From the NCBI RefSeq assembly GCF_003710105.1, contig NZ_CP033325.1:496001-560000 (forward strand): a stretch of DNA of 64,000 bases, given 5' to 3'. The stretch is from Georgenia faecalis. Its GTDB lineage: Bacteria > Actinomycetota > Actinomycetes > Actinomycetales > Actinomycetaceae. The translations under genes and the position numbers were made by a program. Under the pieces are notes generated by a model that worked only from the letters and a program-made list of their open reading frames with translations, made no database searches and was not told the origin of the DNA. Shown piece by piece: positions 1-8,011 of the stretch (positions within the stretch are counted from its first letter, which is position 1; every line of letters begins with the position of its first letter).

Positions 1-99
1 GGTGCCGACGGCGGCGACGGCGGGGCTGACGACGGTGGTGGCGACGACGGCGACGGCGGCGGGGCTGCCGGCGGGGCTGACGGCGGCCACGCGCACTGA
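1..99 (+). CDS. C-terminal tail of an upstream gene (partial)
   Basis: Frame 1 is open from the window edge to a TGA at 97-99. It encodes a low-complexity tail rich in Gly, Asp and Ala that ends in GGHAH. The gene starts outside the window, so its function cannot be told. A perfect 13-bp hairpin lies 14 nt after the stop, which fits a real gene end. The same bases are also open in frame 2, but that frame runs into the next gene upstream of its likely GTG start, so frame 1 is preferred. Confidence 0.5.
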   Translation, partial: GADGGDGGADDGGGDDGDGGGAAGGADGGHAH

Positions 100-112
100 A
101 TCCGCTGACCTC

Positions 113-146
113 ATGCGGGCGCCGGTCCTACCCCCGGCGCCCGCAT
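113..146. terminator. Hairpin terminator, 13-bp perfect stem
   Basis: Arms 113-125 and 134-146 are exact reverse complements with an 8-nt loop. The hairpin lies between the stop of the preceding gene and the next start. There is no clear U-tract, as is common for actinobacterial terminators. Confidence 0.6.
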
Positions 147-232
147 CGCCTGCTCCCCGCCCCACGGCGCCCCACCCCGCGGCGCCCCGGCCCCGCCCAC
201 CCCGCCACACCCTCGCTGGAGAGGACGAACCC

Positions 233-1060
233 GTGACCGACGACCGCTTCGGCCCGCGCCTCGACGTCCGGCCGCTGTTCCCCGCCGAGCGCACCGCCCT
301 GGTCGCGCTCCTCGGGACGCTCGGGCCCGAGGACTGGGCGCGCGAGGCCGTCCCCGGGTGGACGGTCAAGGACCTCACCGCCCATGTGCTCCACGACTAC
401 CTGCGCCGACTGTCCGGTGCCCGGGACGGGCACGGCGCGCCGCTGCCGCCCGGCCCGACGCTTGCCGCCCGGATCAACGCCGCGAACGAGGAGTTCGTCG
501 CCGTCGCGCGTCAGCTGAGCGCCCCGGTGCTCGTCGACCTCATCGCGCACCTCGGTCCCCAGCTCGACCGGGTGTGGGACGACGTCGACCTCGACGGGCG
601 CTCCGGCGTCGACGTCTCCTGGGCGGGCGAGGGGACGCCGGCGTGGCTGGACGTGGCTCGCGAGTACACCGAGTTCTGGGTCCACCAGCAGCAGGTGCGC
701 GACGCCGTCGCCCAGCCGGGCTTCGACACCCCCGACGTCATGGGGCCGGTCATCGCGACCTTCGCGCGCGCGTTGCCGCGCACGGTGGCGTCGGTGGAGC
801 GCCCGGTGGGCACCTCCGTCGAGCTGCGCGTCACCGGCCCGGCCGGTGGCGCGTGGACGGCGGTGCGCCGCCCCGACGGGTGGGCCCTCGGCGAGGCGGC
901 GGGCGGCGCCGCGGCCGCCGAGGTCGTGCTCGACCAGGACACCTTCTGGCGGCTCGCCACCCGTCGGATAGCCGTCGACGACGCGCGCGCGCGGGCGGTG
1001 CTGCGCGGCGACGCCGAGCTCGGCCGCGCGGTGACGACGCTGCTCGCCATCGTGCGCTGA
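233..1060 (+). CDS. Maleylpyruvate isomerase family mycothiol-dependent enzyme
   Basis: A 275-aa protein of the MDMPI/DinB-like superfamily. The N-terminal helical bundle carries the family pattern [16 protein letters not shown], where the His residues are the usual metal-ligand area. A second candidate ligand region is FWVHQQQVR. The C-terminal third looks like the SCP2-like domain often fused in this family. Members use mycothiol as cofactor in isomerisation or thiol-transfer reactions; the substrate here is unknown. The GTG at 233 was chosen because GGAGAGG precedes it and homology begins at once; the longer reading frame upstream is Pro/Ala filler and overlaps the terminator. Confidence 0.75.
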   Translation: MTDDRFGPRLDVRPLFPAERTALVALLGTLGPEDWAREAVPGWTVKDLTAHVLHDYLRRLSGARDGHGAPLPPGPTLAARINAANEEFVAVARQLSAPVLVDLIAHLGPQLDRVWDDVDLDGRSGVDVSWAGEGTPAWLDVAREYTEFWVHQQQVRDAVAQPGFDTPDVMGPVIATFARALPRTVASVERPVGTSVELRVTGPAGGAWTAVRRPDGWALGEAAGGAAAAEVVLDQDTFWRLATRRIAVDDARARAVLRGDAELGRAVTTLLAIVR

Positions 1061-1150
1061 CCTGCCAGCGCCGTCGGGACGCCGACCTCACGTTTCCCGG
1101 GCTGCCCACGTCTACCAGGCATGGGCAACGACGACCGAAGGGACACGACC

Positions 1151-1531
1151 ATGCGTGGTGCACCACCCTCGGAGAGGCTCCGCCGGACCGGCACGAGGAG
1201 CGGCGGCACGGGCGCGGCGGCCATGAGCGGGACCGTCCCCATGCCGCTGTCCGCGCTCCTCGCGCTCCTGCTCGTCCCGCCGCTGTCGGGCTTCCTCGCG
1301 GGCCTGCTCGCCCCCCTCGTGCGCGCGGTCCGTATGAGAGGGCGCGGGCCCGCCGGATCGGCGAGGTCGGCCGGGGTGCCGGCCGCGCCCCGGGACGCCG
1401 CGGCGCGGGACCCGCCGCGACGACGCCGGCGGCTCCGGCTCGGCACGGTACGGCTCGGCACGGCGCCCGGCCCCGACCTGGGGACGGGCGCCGTCGTCGT
1501 CCTCGGCGGAGGTGGCGGGGTGATCTGCTGA
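1151..1531 (+). CDS. Small hypothetical membrane protein
   Basis: A 126-aa reading frame with one convincing hydrophobic stretch near residues 30-55 ([20 protein letters not shown]), followed by an Arg/Pro-rich tail. The ATG at 1151 has an AAGGGA ribosome-binding site a few bases upstream, better than the ATG at 1121. No family is recognised. The tail composition is what any frame of GC-rich DNA could give, so only the first half is persuasive. It ends just before the palindromes upstream of the clpP pair. Confidence 0.35.
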   Translation: MRGAPPSERLRRTGTRSGGTGAAAMSGTVPMPLSALLALLLVPPLSGFLAGLLAPLVRAVRMRGRGPAGSARSAGVPAAPRDAAARDPPRRRRRLRLGTVRLGTAPGPDLGTGAVVVLGGGGGVIC

Positions 1532-1553
1532 CAGCAGATCTGCCCACGGCAGC
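1524..1553. promoter_or_regulatory. Two adjacent PopR-box-like palindromes upstream of clpP
   Basis: Two copies of TCTGC(T/C)-N3-(A/G)GCAG occur at 1524-1538 and 1539-1553, in register 15 bp apart. The first is a perfect palindrome that extends to 9-bp arms at 1522-1530 and 1532-1540. The second differs in its last base. As I recall, the PopR box of Streptomyces lividans, which controls clpP3-clpP4, is TCTGCC-N3-GGCAGA. The sites lie 42-71 bp before the first clpP start, and a PopR/ClgR-like gene follows the clpP pair. Direct binding is inference. Confidence 0.65.
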
Positions 1554-1594
1554 AGGGGCTCCACGGGCGGCCCGGCCGACCACAGACTCGGTCC

Positions 1595-2212
1595 ATGAGC
1601 GACAACCGCGAGACGTTCTCCACCATCGACAACGAGCTGCTCACCGGTCTGCTGGCGCGGCGCATCATCGTCCTCGGGGACCAGCTGGACCAGCGGCTGA
1701 GCAACCGCCTGTGCAGCCAGCTCCTGCTGCTCTCGGCCGAGGACCGGCGCAAGGACATCACCTTCTGGATCAACTCCCCGGGCGGCTCGATCCCGGGGAT
1801 GCTCGCGATCATGGACGTCATGCGGGCCATCCCCAACGACGTGAGCACCGTGACCTTCGGGATGGCGGCCAGCGCCGGGCAGTTCCTCCTCTCGGCCGGC
1901 ACTCCGGGCAAGCGCGCCGCCCTCCCGCACGCGCGGATCCTCATGCACCAGGGGTCGTCCGGGATCGGCGGCACCGCCGTCGACGTCGAGCTCCAGGCCG
2001 ACGACCTGCGCCAGACCCTCGATACGGTGCTGGGCCTCATCGCCGTGCACACCGGGCAGCCCTTGGAGCGCATCGTCGAGGACTCCCAGCGCGACCGGTG
2101 GTACACCGCGGAGCAAGCCGTCGCCTACGGGTTCATCGACCGCGTCGCCGACGGGCTCGAGGAGCTCATGCCGGGACCCCCGGTCCCCGCGGGCGTGGGG
2201 AGCGCGCGATGA
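1595..2212 (+). CDS. clpP: ATP-dependent Clp protease proteolytic subunit (active)
   Basis: A 205-aa ClpP, the barrel-forming serine peptidase that degrades substrates unfolded by Clp ATPases in the cytoplasm. The full triad is visible: Ser93 in GMAASAG, His118 in LMHQ and Asp167 in SQRDRW, with the same spacings as E. coli ClpP (25 and 49 residues). The oxyanion and handle motif NSPGGS is present. The Shine-Dalgarno sequence is weak. It overlaps the next clpP by 4 nt (ATGA), so the two are co-translated. With the palindromes upstream and the downstream regulator, it resembles the Streptomyces clpP3-clpP4-popR set rather than the housekeeping clpP1-clpP2 pair. Confidence 0.93.
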   Translation: MSDNRETFSTIDNELLTGLLARRIIVLGDQLDQRLSNRLCSQLLLLSAEDRRKDITFWINSPGGSIPGMLAIMDVMRAIPNDVSTVTFGMAASAGQFLLSAGTPGKRAALPHARILMHQGSSGIGGTAVDVELQADDLRQTLDTVLGLIAVHTGQPLERIVEDSQRDRWYTAEQAVAYGFIDRVADGLEELMPGPPVPAGVGSAR

Positions 2213-2805
2213 GCTCGTACACGATCCCGTACGTCACCGAGCGCAGCGGCGGCGTCGAGCGCTCCATGGACGTCTACAGCAAGCTGCTCGCCGAGCGCAT
2301 CGTCTACCTCGGCACGGAGATCGACGACGGCGTCGCCAACGCCCTCATCGCCCAGCTCTTCCACCTCGAGTCGGTGAGCTCGGACCTGCCGATCAACCTG
2401 TACATCAACTCCCCGGGGGGTTCGCCGTCCGCGATGCTCGCGGTCTACGACACGATCCAGTACATCCGCGCCGAGGTCGCCACCACGTGCGTGGGGCAGG
2501 CGGTGGGCCCGGCCGCCGTGCTGCTCGCCGGCGGGGCGGCGGGACGCCGGTCGGTCCTCGCCCACTCCCGGGTGGTACTCCACCAGCCGTCCGCGCGGGG
2601 GGAGGGCGCGATCCCCGACCTCATCCTCCACGCCGACGAGGTGGTGCGGGTGCGCGCCGAGCTGGAGGCGGTCCTCGCCGCGCACACCGGCAAGGACCTG
2701 GCCACCCTGCGGCGCGACACCGACCGCGACCGCGTCCTCACCGCCCAGGCCGCCGTCGACTACGGCCTCGCCGACCACGTCCTCACGGTCCGCCCGTCGT
2801 TCTGA
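2209..2805 (+). CDS. ClpP-family subunit lacking the catalytic serine
   Basis: A 198-aa ClpP homologue that starts inside the stop of the preceding clpP. NSPGG, His125 (LHQ) and Asp174 (DTDRD) are in place. The nucleophile motif, normally GQAAS, reads GQAVGP: by the strict 25-residue spacing to His125, the Ser position is Gly100. The subunit is therefore expected to be catalytically inert and to act, like ClpR of plastids and cyanobacteria, as a structural or regulatory partner in a mixed barrel with the active subunit encoded just upstream. A part of its 3' end around the stop codon is repeated about 55 bp downstream. Confidence 0.9.
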   Translation: MSSYTIPYVTERSGGVERSMDVYSKLLAERIVYLGTEIDDGVANALIAQLFHLESVSSDLPINLYINSPGGSPSAMLAVYDTIQYIRAEVATTCVGQAVGPAAVLLAGGAAGRRSVLAHSRVVLHQPSARGEGAIPDLILHADEVVRVRAELEAVLAAHTGKDLATLRRDTDRDRVLTAQAAVDYGLADHVLTVRPSF

Positions 2806-2927
2806 CGGCGGCCCGACCCGCCGGGCGTCGGGGCGGCCACTGGTCCGCCGTCGTTCTGACGGGGGCCCCGATTTCGCTCTCAGGGCACTTCTTCCCCTGC
2901 CCGCCACGCAGCCCCTAGCCTCACTGC

Positions 2928-3404
2928 ATGGCAACGGCGCAGGCAGCGAGCAGCAGGCGGTGGCGCCTGTGGCGCAACGTCGTGGGTGTCGTCCTGCGCG
3001 AGACGCGGCAAGGGCGCGGCGAGATCCTCTCCGACGTCGCCGCCCGCGCCGGCGTCTCTCCGCAGTACCTCTCCGAGGTGGAGCGCGGGCGCAAGGAGCC
3101 CTCCTCGGAGGTGCTGGCCGCCGTCGTCGAGGCGCTCGGGCTGACGCTGTCCGACCTCACCCGCAGCGCGACGGCCCTCCTCGATGCCGCCGCGGAGCCC
3201 CGACGTGAGCGCCGCGAGCCCTGGGCGCCGCTCGACCCGGTCCCGGCCGCGGCGCCGGCGCCGGCGTCGACGGAGCGCGGCGACAGGCCCGCACCGGTCG
3301 AGCCGATGGTGCCGGTCCAGATCCTCTCGCTCTCGGCGGAGACGCACGTGGGCCCGTCCGGCGACGTCGGCGACTTCGGCGTCGTCGTCCTGCTCGCCGC
3401 CTGA
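2928..3404 (+). CDS. PopR/ClgR-like XRE-family regulator of clp genes
   Basis: A 158-aa protein with an N-terminal Cro/C1-type HTH at about residues 20-80. It includes VSPQYLSEVERGRKEPSSE, the recognition-helix pattern typical of ClgR and PopR, activators of clp genes in actinobacteria. The C-terminal half is Ala/Pro rich and the protein ends in Val-Leu-Leu-Ala-Ala. Terminal Ala-Ala is the degron by which Streptomyces PopR and ClgR are turned over by Clp protease. Position after the clpP pair and the PopR-like boxes before it suggest a feedback loop: the regulator accumulates when Clp is busy and then activates this operon. A separate promoter is possible in the 122-bp gap. Confidence 0.8.
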   Translation: MATAQAASSRRWRLWRNVVGVVLRETRQGRGEILSDVAARAGVSPQYLSEVERGRKEPSSEVLAAVVEALGLTLSDLTRSATALLDAAAEPRRERREPWAPLDPVPAAAPAPASTERGDRPAPVEPMVPVQILSLSAETHVGPSGDVGDFGVVVLLAA

Positions 3405-3439
3405 CGCCGCGGTCGGCGCGACGCCTCGGCGTCCAGGCG

Positions 3440-3488
3440 CTTATGGGTGACATCCCAGCGCTATAGGCACTGCGATGTCACCCATAAG
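3440..3488. repeat. 49-bp palindromic repeat, copy 1
   Basis: Arms of 19 nt (CTTATGGGTGACATC then CCAG, with its complement) differ at one base and flank an 11-nt loop. Three more copies occur at 3593-3641, 35070-35118 and, inverted, 48515-48563. It lies in the intergenic stretch 3405-3744 between the converging regulator and eccC, where I see no convincing gene. Confidence 0.85.
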
Positions 3489-3592
3489 TCCGGGTTCGCG
3501 GGGCCAAGGGGGCGAAGGGCCGGCGTCGGTGCTCGCGGCGAGGGCAGCGTGCCGGGCCCGTCCTCGGGGGGGGCGAACTCCACGTCCAGACG

Positions 3593-3641
3593 CTTATGGG
3601 TGACATCCCAGCGCCATCAGCACTGCGATATCACCCATAAG
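3593..3641. repeat. 49-bp palindromic repeat, copy 2
   Basis: Same element as 3440-3488, in the same orientation and 153 bp away. The shared sequence extends upstream through CGTCCAG(A/G)CG, so a slightly longer unit was duplicated. The ends CTTATGGGTGA and TCACCCATAAG are intact; the loop has drifted. Confidence 0.85.
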
Positions 3642-3744
3642 CGGCTGACCGGCTGACCGAGCGCCGCTGAACGGCCGGCCGCGCGCGGCTGAACGGGCTG
3701 GGCGGGAGAGCGCCCGGCGGCCTGCCGGCCGCCAGCCCGGCGCC

Positions 3745-6700
3745 TCAGCCCGCGGGGTCCACCCACGCCGTCTGGACGACCTGGAAGCCGGGGTCGCGGG
3801 TGACCATCCGCCCGCGCCCGGCCGGCTGGCGCGCCGCCTTGACCGCACCGATGAGCGTGCCCTCGCTGGGGTCCCCGTTGAGGATGATGCCCGGCTGCGC
3901 GAGGTCGGAGATCGCGGTGATGAACGGGTCGTAGCTGCGCGAGGTACCCGTGGCCCGCCGCGCGAGGGCGACGTGCAGCCCGACGTCACGGGCCTGAGCG
4001 AGCAGGGGCTGCAGCGCGGCGATGGGGTTGCCGGTGCTCGTGGCGACGAGCTCGTAGTCGTCGACGACGACGAACGCCTCGGCGCCCGTCCACCAGGACC
4101 GCTCGCGCAGCTGCTGGGCGGTGACGTCCGGGCCGGGGATCCGGTTGCCGAGGAACCCGGCGATGTCCGCGATCGCCGACTGCGCCTGCCCGGAGTTCGA
4201 GCTGTACGCGGCGAGGTACTCCTCGGGCACGAACCCCAGGTGAGCGCGGCGGTAGTCGACGAGGAACACCTGCGCCTCGCGAGGGGTGCGGGTGCGCAGG
4301 ATCTCGCTGAGGTAGGTCCGCAGCAGCGCCGACTTGCCGGACCGGCCGTCGCCGTAGACCAGCAGGTGCGGGTCCGTGTCGACGTCGAGCCGGACCGGGG
4401 CCAGCGCCCGCTCGTTGATGCCGAGGAGCAGGCTGGTCGGCGACGCCGACGCCGACGCCGCACCCAGCTCGCGGACCTCGTCGAGGGTGATCTTGCTGGG
4501 CAGCAGCCGCAGCTTGGGGCCGGTCGGCCCCTGCCAGGCGCCGGCGATGGTGCTCACGAGGTGGTCGATCCCCTCGTGCAGGCTGCCCGCGTCGGTCCGG
4601 GCGTCGATCCGCGGCAGGGCGCCGAGGAAGTGCAGCCGGGAGGGCACGAGGCCGCGGCCGGGGCGCTCGGACGGGACGTTGACGGAGATCTTGCGGTCGA
4701 TCTCCGAGTCGAGGGGGTCACCGAGGCGCAGCTCGTACCGGCTGCCGAGGATGTCGCGGACGGCGGTGCGGTAGTCCATCCACCGGGTCGCGGAGGTGAT
4801 GAGGTGGACGCCGTAGGTCAGCGCCCGCTGGGCGAGGACCTGCAGCTCCATCTCGAGGTCCTCGAAGTCGCTGCGCAGCGTCGCCCATCCGTCGACGACG
4901 AGGAAGATGTCGCCGTAGCCGTCGTCGACCTCGGCCCGACGACGGCGGTAGGTCTCGATGCCGTCGATCTTGTGGCGGCGGAAGGCGCGCTCGCGGGCGT
5001 CGACGATGCCGGAGACCTCGGCGACGATCCGGCGGACGACGTCGGGCTCGGCGCGCATGCCGATCCCCGCCAGGTGCGGCAGGCCGGACAGGGCGGAGAA
5101 CGTGCCACCGCCGAAGTCGAGGACGTAGATCTGGGCCTCGCGCGGCGTGTGGGTGAGGGCGATGCCCGTGACGATGGTGCGCAGGAGGGTCGAGCGTCCG
5201 CTGCGGGGGGCGCCGACGACGCCGACGTGGCCGCGCGCGCCGGCGAGCTCGCAGACGGCGACCTCACGGCGCTGCTCCTTGGGGACGTCGACGGTCCCGA
5301 TCGGGAACGTGAGGGGCCCGCGCTCGCGCCACGCGCGCGAGATGAGCCCGAGCTCCGGGTCGACGGCGAGGTCCGGCATCATGCCGTCGAAGGTGTCGGG
5401 CACGTCCAGCGGCGGCAGCCAGACCTCGTGGGCGGCCGGCCCCTTGCCGGTCATGGCCTGCACCGCGATGTCGAACGTCGACAGCTTGGAGTCGCCGCCG
5501 CGGCCGTTGGCGCTCCCGCCGCCACCACCGCCACCACCAGCACCAGCACCAGCACCGGCGCCGCCGCCGGCAGCGGCGCCGGCGAGCAGCCCCTCGACGA
5601 ACGCGTGCGCCGCGCCGTCCGCGCCCATGAGCGCCGGGGGCAGCGCGCCGGGCCGCACCAGGGTGGCCTCGACGTCCTCGTCGGCGTGGACCGGGCCGGC
5701 GCGGAACGGCAGGACGTGCGCCCGGGTCGGGGCCGCGCCGTCGTCGCCCGCGACGACACCGTCGCGACGCGGCGGCGGGCCCGAGACGTAGGCGGCCTGG
5801 AAGCCGGTGAGCGTGGACTGGTCCGCCTTGAGGTAGCCGCGGCCGGGGACCGGGGGCAGCTCGTAGGCGTCGGTGACGCCGAGGACGGCCCGCGACTCCG
5901 ACGCGGAGAACGTGCGCAGACCGATCCGGTAGGACAGGTGGGAGTCGAGGCCGCGCAGGCGACCCTCCTCGAGCCGCTGTGAGGACAGCAGGAGGTGGAT
6001 GCCGAGCGAACGGCCCAGCCGGCCGATGGCGACGAAGAGGTCGGTGAACTCGGGCTTGGCGGCGAGGAGCTCGGAGAACTCGTCGGCGACGATGAGCAGG
6101 CTCGGCAGCGGCGCGAGCTTGGCGCCGGCGGCCCGGTCCCGCTCGTAGTCCCGCACCGACTGGTAGTTGCCCGACCGGCGCAGGAGCTCCTGGCGGCGGA
6201 CCATCTCGCCGCTGAGCGCGTCCTGCATGCGGTCGACGAGGGAGAGCTCCTGGCCGAGGTTGGTGATGATCGCCGAGACGTGCGGCATGCCCGCCATGCC
6301 GGCGAACGAGGCGCCACCCTTGAAGTCGACGAGGACGAAGTTGAGCGTCTCGGAGGAGTGCGTCATCGCCAGGGCGAGGACGAGGGTCCGCAGGAGCTCG
6401 GACTTGCCGGAGCCGGTGGCGCCGATGACGAGGCCGTGCGGGCCCATGCCCTGCTGGGCGGACTCCTTGAGGTCGAGGTAGACCGGTGTCCCCTCGAGGG
6501 AGACACCGATCGGCACCCGCAGCCGGTCCCGCTCGGGGCGCGGGCGCCAGGAGCGCCGGACGTCGAGGTCGCGCACGTCGCCGAGGCCCAGCAGGTCGGT
6601 GAGCTCCTCGACCTTGCGGCTGCCGTCGCTCTCGCCCGTGCGGTGGTCGTCGCCGAGCGGCGCGAGCCGCCGGGCGACCGCCTGCGCGAGGGTCACCGAC

Positions 6701-7851
6701 ATCGCGTCGGCCTCGCCGGTGACCGGCTCGGCGCGGGGCCGCACCGCGGAGACGACGACGGTGTCGTGGTGCGGCGACGTCTCCACGTGCAGGCGCAGCC
6801 GGGTCGGGTCGGTGAGCTCCTCCCACGCCTCGGGCAGCTCCACGACGGTGATGCCGGAGACGCCCTCGGGCGGCAGCAGCGGGCTCGTCTCCGGGGCGCT
6901 GCCCCCGTCGACGACGAGGAGCAGGTGCGGCAGGGTCGGCTCGGCGCCGGGGACGAACCGGCCCCGGTTGGGCACCTCGGCGGGCAGCAGGGGCAGGAGC
7001 TCGTCGACGTCGTCGACGATGAGCCGGGCGGGGCCGGCGGCGTCGGTGACGAGTGGGGAGTGGGCGTGGGGGAGCCACTTGACCCACTCCCACTCCTCGC
7101 GCTCCGCCGCGCTGGTGACGACGGCGATCGTGAGGTTGGCGGGCGCGGTCGAGGTCGCCGCGGAGCACACCATCGACCGGGCCAGGGCACGCACGTGCTC
7201 GGCGGGACCGGTGAGCTCGATGCGCGCAAAGCCGGACAGGAGGACGGTGGAGGGCAGGCGCGACTGGACCCGGTGGGTCTTGAGGAGGCGGTGCAGCGCG
7301 GAGGCGGTGACCGGGTCGAGCGTGTCCATCGCGTCGGTCTCCGGCGGGACGAGCTCGGTGGCGAGCTCCTGGGGGCCGGTGCCGTAGCGCACGAGGAGGA
7401 ACTCGGGGTCGTCCGGGGCGTGCGTCCACACGCGGGCGGTCTCGGTGGCGACGAACGGCAGCGCGGCCGGCGGCGGGAACCGCCAGGTGAGGGCGGCGCG
7501 CTGCTGGTTCGCGGCGCTGCGCGCCTGGGCGCGGATCTTGCCGAGGTAACGGAGGTAGGACCGGCGGTTGTCGGTCACACGCGTGCGGCGCATGGAGATG
7601 TTGCGCCAGAGCATGACGCCGACGAAACCGCCCATGGTGAGGAAGAACATCCCACCGGCGATGAAACCCATGGGACCGGGATTGCCCACCGCGACGAAAA
7701 CGACGCTGCCGAGCCCGCCGAGCATGGGCAGCAGCATCATGAGCGAGCCGCCGAGCCCCTCGCCCTGGTACAGCTCCGGCGGCGGGTCGAGCTCGATCCG
7801 GCCGGTCGGCATCTCCGGCGGGCTCAGCCGTTCCTCCATCGCGCTGGACAT
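3745..7851 (-). CDS. eccC: Type VII secretion ATPase EccC (FtsK/SpoIIIE family)
   Basis: A 1368-aa single-chain EccC, the motor of ESX-type export. Two membrane segments lie near residues 35-80. Three ATPase domains follow, with P-loops GATGSGKS (about 475), GAPRSGRS (about 880) and GDGRSGKS (about 1165). The first domain also has a good Walker B (LLIVADEFSEL). A Gly/Ala-rich linker near 757-790 separates domains one and two. In mycobacteria the C-terminal ATPase domain binds the YxxxD/E signal of substrates. The gene is divergent from eccD-1; the 160-bp gap holds four 20-bp repeats. Being unsplit (no EccCa/EccCb) is usual for this group. Confidence 0.95.
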   Translation of the reverse strand: MSSAMEERLSPPEMPTGRIELDPPPELYQGEGLGGSLMMLLPMLGGLGSVVFVAVGNPGPMGFIAGGMFFLTMGGFVGVMLWRNISMRRTRVTDNRRSYLRYLGKIRAQARSAANQQRAALTWRFPPPAALPFVATETARVWTHAPDDPEFLLVRYGTGPQELATELVPPETDAMDTLDPVTASALHRLLKTHRVQSRLPSTVLLSGFARIELTGPAEHVRALARSMVCSAATSTAPANLTIAVVTSAAEREEWEWVKWLPHAHSPLVTDAAGPARLIVDDVDELLPLLPAEVPNRGRFVPGAEPTLPHLLLVVDGGSAPETSPLLPPEGVSGITVVELPEAWEELTDPTRLRLHVETSPHHDTVVVSAVRPRAEPVTGEADAMSVTLAQAVARRLAPLGDDHRTGESDGSRKVEELTDLLGLGDVRDLDVRRSWRPRPERDRLRVPIGVSLEGTPVYLDLKESAQQGMGPHGLVIGATGSGKSELLRTLVLALAMTHSSETLNFVLVDFKGGASFAGMAGMPHVSAIITNLGQELSLVDRMQDALSGEMVRRQELLRRSGNYQSVRDYERDRAAGAKLAPLPSLLIVADEFSELLAAKPEFTDLFVAIGRLGRSLGIHLLLSSQRLEEGRLRGLDSHLSYRIGLRTFSASESRAVLGVTDAYELPPVPGRGYLKADQSTLTGFQAAYVSGPPPRRDGVVAGDDGAAPTRAHVLPFRAGPVHADEDVEATLVRPGALPPALMGADGAAHAFVEGLLAGAAAGGGAGAGAGAGGGGGGGGSANGRGGDSKLSTFDIAVQAMTGKGPAAHEVWLPPLDVPDTFDGMMPDLAVDPELGLISRAWRERGPLTFPIGTVDVPKEQRREVAVCELAGARGHVGVVGAPRSGRSTLLRTIVTGIALTHTPREAQIYVLDFGGGTFSALSGLPHLAGIGMRAEPDVVRRIVAEVSGIVDARERAFRRHKIDGIETYRRRRAEVDDGYGDIFLVVDGWATLRSDFEDLEMELQVLAQRALTYGVHLITSATRWMDYRTAVRDILGSRYELRLGDPLDSEIDRKISVNVPSERPGRGLVPSRLHFLGALPRIDARTDAGSLHEGIDHLVSTIAGAWQGPTGPKLRLLPSKITLDEVRELGAASASASPTSLLLGINERALAPVRLDVDTDPHLLVYGDGRSGKSALLRTYLSEILRTRTPREAQVFLVDYRRAHLGFVPEEYLAAYSSNSGQAQSAIADIAGFLGNRIPGPDVTAQQLRERSWWTGAEAFVVVDDYELVATSTGNPIAALQPLLAQARDVGLHVALARRATGTSRSYDPFITAISDLAQPGIILNGDPSEGTLIGAVKAARQPAGRGRMVTRDPGFQVVQTAWVDPAG

Positions 7852-7890
7852 GCGGTCCCCTCCTCATACCAGGGCACCGCGCCCGGGGCG

Positions 7891-7970
7891 CGCCCAATAT
7901 AGGGCGGCGCGGGCGAATATGTGGCGTCGCGACCGAATAGGGTGCGTCGCAGACCAACACCCGGCGCGCA
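7891..7970. promoter_or_regulatory. Four 20-bp direct repeats in the eccC/eccD divergent promoter
   Basis: Units 7891-7910, 7911-7930, 7931-7950 and 7951-7970 follow the pattern N-N-C-C-G-AATAT-N-GGGCGTCGC. AATA recurs at exactly 20-bp steps (7896, 7916, 7936); the fourth copy is degenerate (AACA). The array covers half of the 160 bp between the two divergent starts. Two-turn spacing suggests a regulator binding one DNA face. Confidence 0.6.
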
Positions 7971-8011
7971 TTCGTCGTGGGCCACTAGGGTGAGCGGGCG
8001 AAAGGGGGCCC

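Noticed and set aside
511-2106. 531-aa open frame on the minus strand across the clpP region
   Set aside because: It mirrors the codon bias of the real + strand clpP genes and the enzyme gene before them; the protein is Ser/Arg/Pro filler with no motif.
3440-3641. Possible CRISPR array from the repeated 49-bp units
   Set aside because: Only two copies here with one 104-bp spacer, the units are near-perfect palindromes, no cas genes, and other copies are dispersed singly.
3447-3656. 69-aa frame made of two similar halves (VTSQR..HCD.THK)
   Set aside because: It simply translates the two copies of the 49-bp palindrome; the similarity is at DNA level and other copies are not in an open frame.
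3973-5982. 669-aa + strand frame inside eccC
   Set aside because: Antisense shadow of the EccC coding strand; Asp/Gly/Arg-rich with no fold-like pattern, while EccC has three P-loops on the other strand.
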